Shown: positions 5,453-6,197 of the stretch, one piece after another
Position numbering within the stretch: position 1 is the first letter of the stretch
How the letters are laid out: every line of letters begins with the position of its first letter
Source of the DNA: Opitutia bacterium UBA957
Lineage (GTDB): Bacteria; Verrucomicrobiota; Verrucomicrobiia; Opitutales; UBA953
Length of the DNA stretch: 6,197 nucleotides
NCBI GenBank assembly: GCA_002293065.1
Contig: DBCN01000021.1
Coordinates: forward strand, 4,519-10,715
Direction of reading: 5' to 3'
Program-made: the position numbers and the translations under genes
The notes under the pieces: model-generated
The model's database searches: none
The model's input: only the letters and a program-made list of their open reading frames with translations
What the model was told of the DNA's origin: nothing

Positions 5453-6197
5453 CGATCTTTTCCAGGGCGTGGACGATGCCGACGAAGAGTCGGCTGCTGC
5501 GGTCGTCGCCTTGGGCCTCGAACTGCGAGACCAGGTTGCGGCAGCAACGGGCAATCGTTTGGAGCGAGGTCACGGGTTGCAGGAAGGCTTCGTCGGCCGG
5601 CAACTGGTTGTCGAGCAGCAGGAGCTGGACTTCGGAGCGCGTGCGAAAGGCGCCGCCCTCGTAGCAATCGATGTAGAGCGGCTCCTTGCCGCGGAAGACC
5701 CCAACCATGAAGCGACCCGGCAAGCCGACCGGCTCGACTGGGAGTCCGAGCCGCCGGGCGACGAGCAGGAAGATGAGGCAGAGCGAGATCGGGATGCCGC
5801 GGCGCTCGGCCAGGACGTGCGAAAGCAGCGAAGACTCGGGCGTGGCGAAAGATTGCTGAGAACCCCGATAGCCTTCCTCGCCGTAGAGCACGCGGCAGAG
5901 CAGGCGGCACTTCGCGCGGACGTCCAGGGGCTCGGCGATGAGTTCACGGGTCCGGGCGCAGAGCTTGTCGAGTTTCTCCTTGTAGGCCCCATCGGCGAGC
6001 TTGGGGTTGTGGATGCGTTCCAGGAGGAGGCAGGCTTCTTCCAGGTCGATGTCGCCGGCTTGGAGGTACAAGATCAGGGCTTGGGCCGAGGTCTCGGGCG
6101 TCCGCAGCTCCGCGAGCAGGGCGAGCGCGTGCGGGCCCAGGTTTTGGTCCTTGCTCAGCTGTTGCAGCCAAAGGAGTCCTTCGGTGCCCGCCGCCTG
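5439..6197 (-). CDS. SirB1/transglutaminase-like protein, 5' end outside the window
   Basis: The frame is open from the right edge to a TGA at 5441-5439, giving 252 residues without an N-terminus. Numbering here starts at the edge. It looks like the SirB1 family (transglutaminase-like core with helical flanks), whose members are about 270-290 residues, so only a short piece should be missing. Recognisable parts are DLEEACLLLERI (51-62), the core FATPESSLLSHVLAERRGIPISLCLIFLLVARRLGLP from 117 with Cys140, LPGRF (159-163), and YIDCYEGGAF (175-184) with Asp177. In homologues I recall the fourth residue of PGHF is preceded by His; here it is Arg162, so a Cys-His-Asp triad would lack its His. A TTG at 6071 could be taken as a start but would cut off family-like helices (residues 1-42). 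Biochemical role unknown. It leads into aroE with a 14-base overlap. Confidence 0.82.
   Translation of the reverse strand, partial: QAAGTEGLLWLQQLSKDQNLGPHALALLAELRTPETSAQALILYLQAGDIDLEEACLLLERIHNPKLADGAYKEKLDKLCARTRELIAEPLDVRAKCRLLCRVLYGEEGYRGSQQSFATPESSLLSHVLAERRGIPISLCLIFLLVARRLGLPVEPVGLPGRFMVGVFRGKEPLYIDCYEGGAFRTRSEVQLLLLDNQLPADEAFLQPVTSLQTIARCCRNLVSQFEAQGDDRSSRLFVGIVHALEKIDERA

Noticed and set aside
6069..6071. TTG at 6071 as the start of the SirB1-like gene
   Set aside because: The frame stays open to the window edge and the upstream residues look like family helices, so the gene is more likely truncated by the window.

Overview
The window is a GC-rich bacterial segment in which every gene I can support lies on the minus strand, so transcription runs from high to low coordinates. 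There is no rRNA, tRNA, CRISPR array, transposase or phage gene. Gene content (an OleC/OleD pair, an AroE-prepilin peptidase pair, a small lipoprotein with a good lipobox) and the frequent lack of clear Shine-Dalgarno sequences would suit a Verrucomicrobiota/Opitutales-like organism. That assignment is an inference from gene content, not a phylogenetic result.

Layout in transcription order. (1) 6197-5439: the 5'-truncated end of a SirB1/transglutaminase-like protein. (2) 5452-4565: aroE, shikimate dehydrogenase, overlapping the previous gene by 14 bp. (3) 4568-3714: a type IV prepilin peptidase, joined to aroE by an ATGA stop/start overlap. (4) 3658-3395: a lipoprotein of about 87 residues and unknown function, preceded by a strong G-run tract. 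(5) 3375-3352: a hairpin resembling an intrinsic terminator. (6) 3336-1687: oleC. (7) 1690-698: oleD, joined to oleC by another ATGA overlap. (8) 693-573: a 121-nt near-perfect palindrome that looks like a REP/BIME or MITE-type element. (9) 535-95: a hotdog-fold acyl-CoA thioesterase. (10) 96-1: a 12-bp tandem repeat that runs off the window. No gene-free stretch exceeds 300 bases.

Functionally, OleC and OleD are two of the four enzymes of head-to-head long-chain olefin biosynthesis. OleD reduces the 2-alkyl-3-ketoacid and OleC turns the resulting hydroxyacid into a beta-lactone. The other two enzymes, OleA (condensing thiolase) and OleB (beta-lactone decarboxylase), are not in the window. 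The nearby thioesterase also acts on acyl thioesters and may or may not belong to the pathway. The upstream genes (aroE, prepilin peptidase, SirB1-like) are housekeeping or secretion genes with no evident link to olefins.

I do not see a clearly new biological system. The points most worth following up are the 121-nt palindrome, the 12-bp repeat that is open in frame with the thioesterase, the terminator-like hairpin directly in front of oleC, and the split ole pathway.
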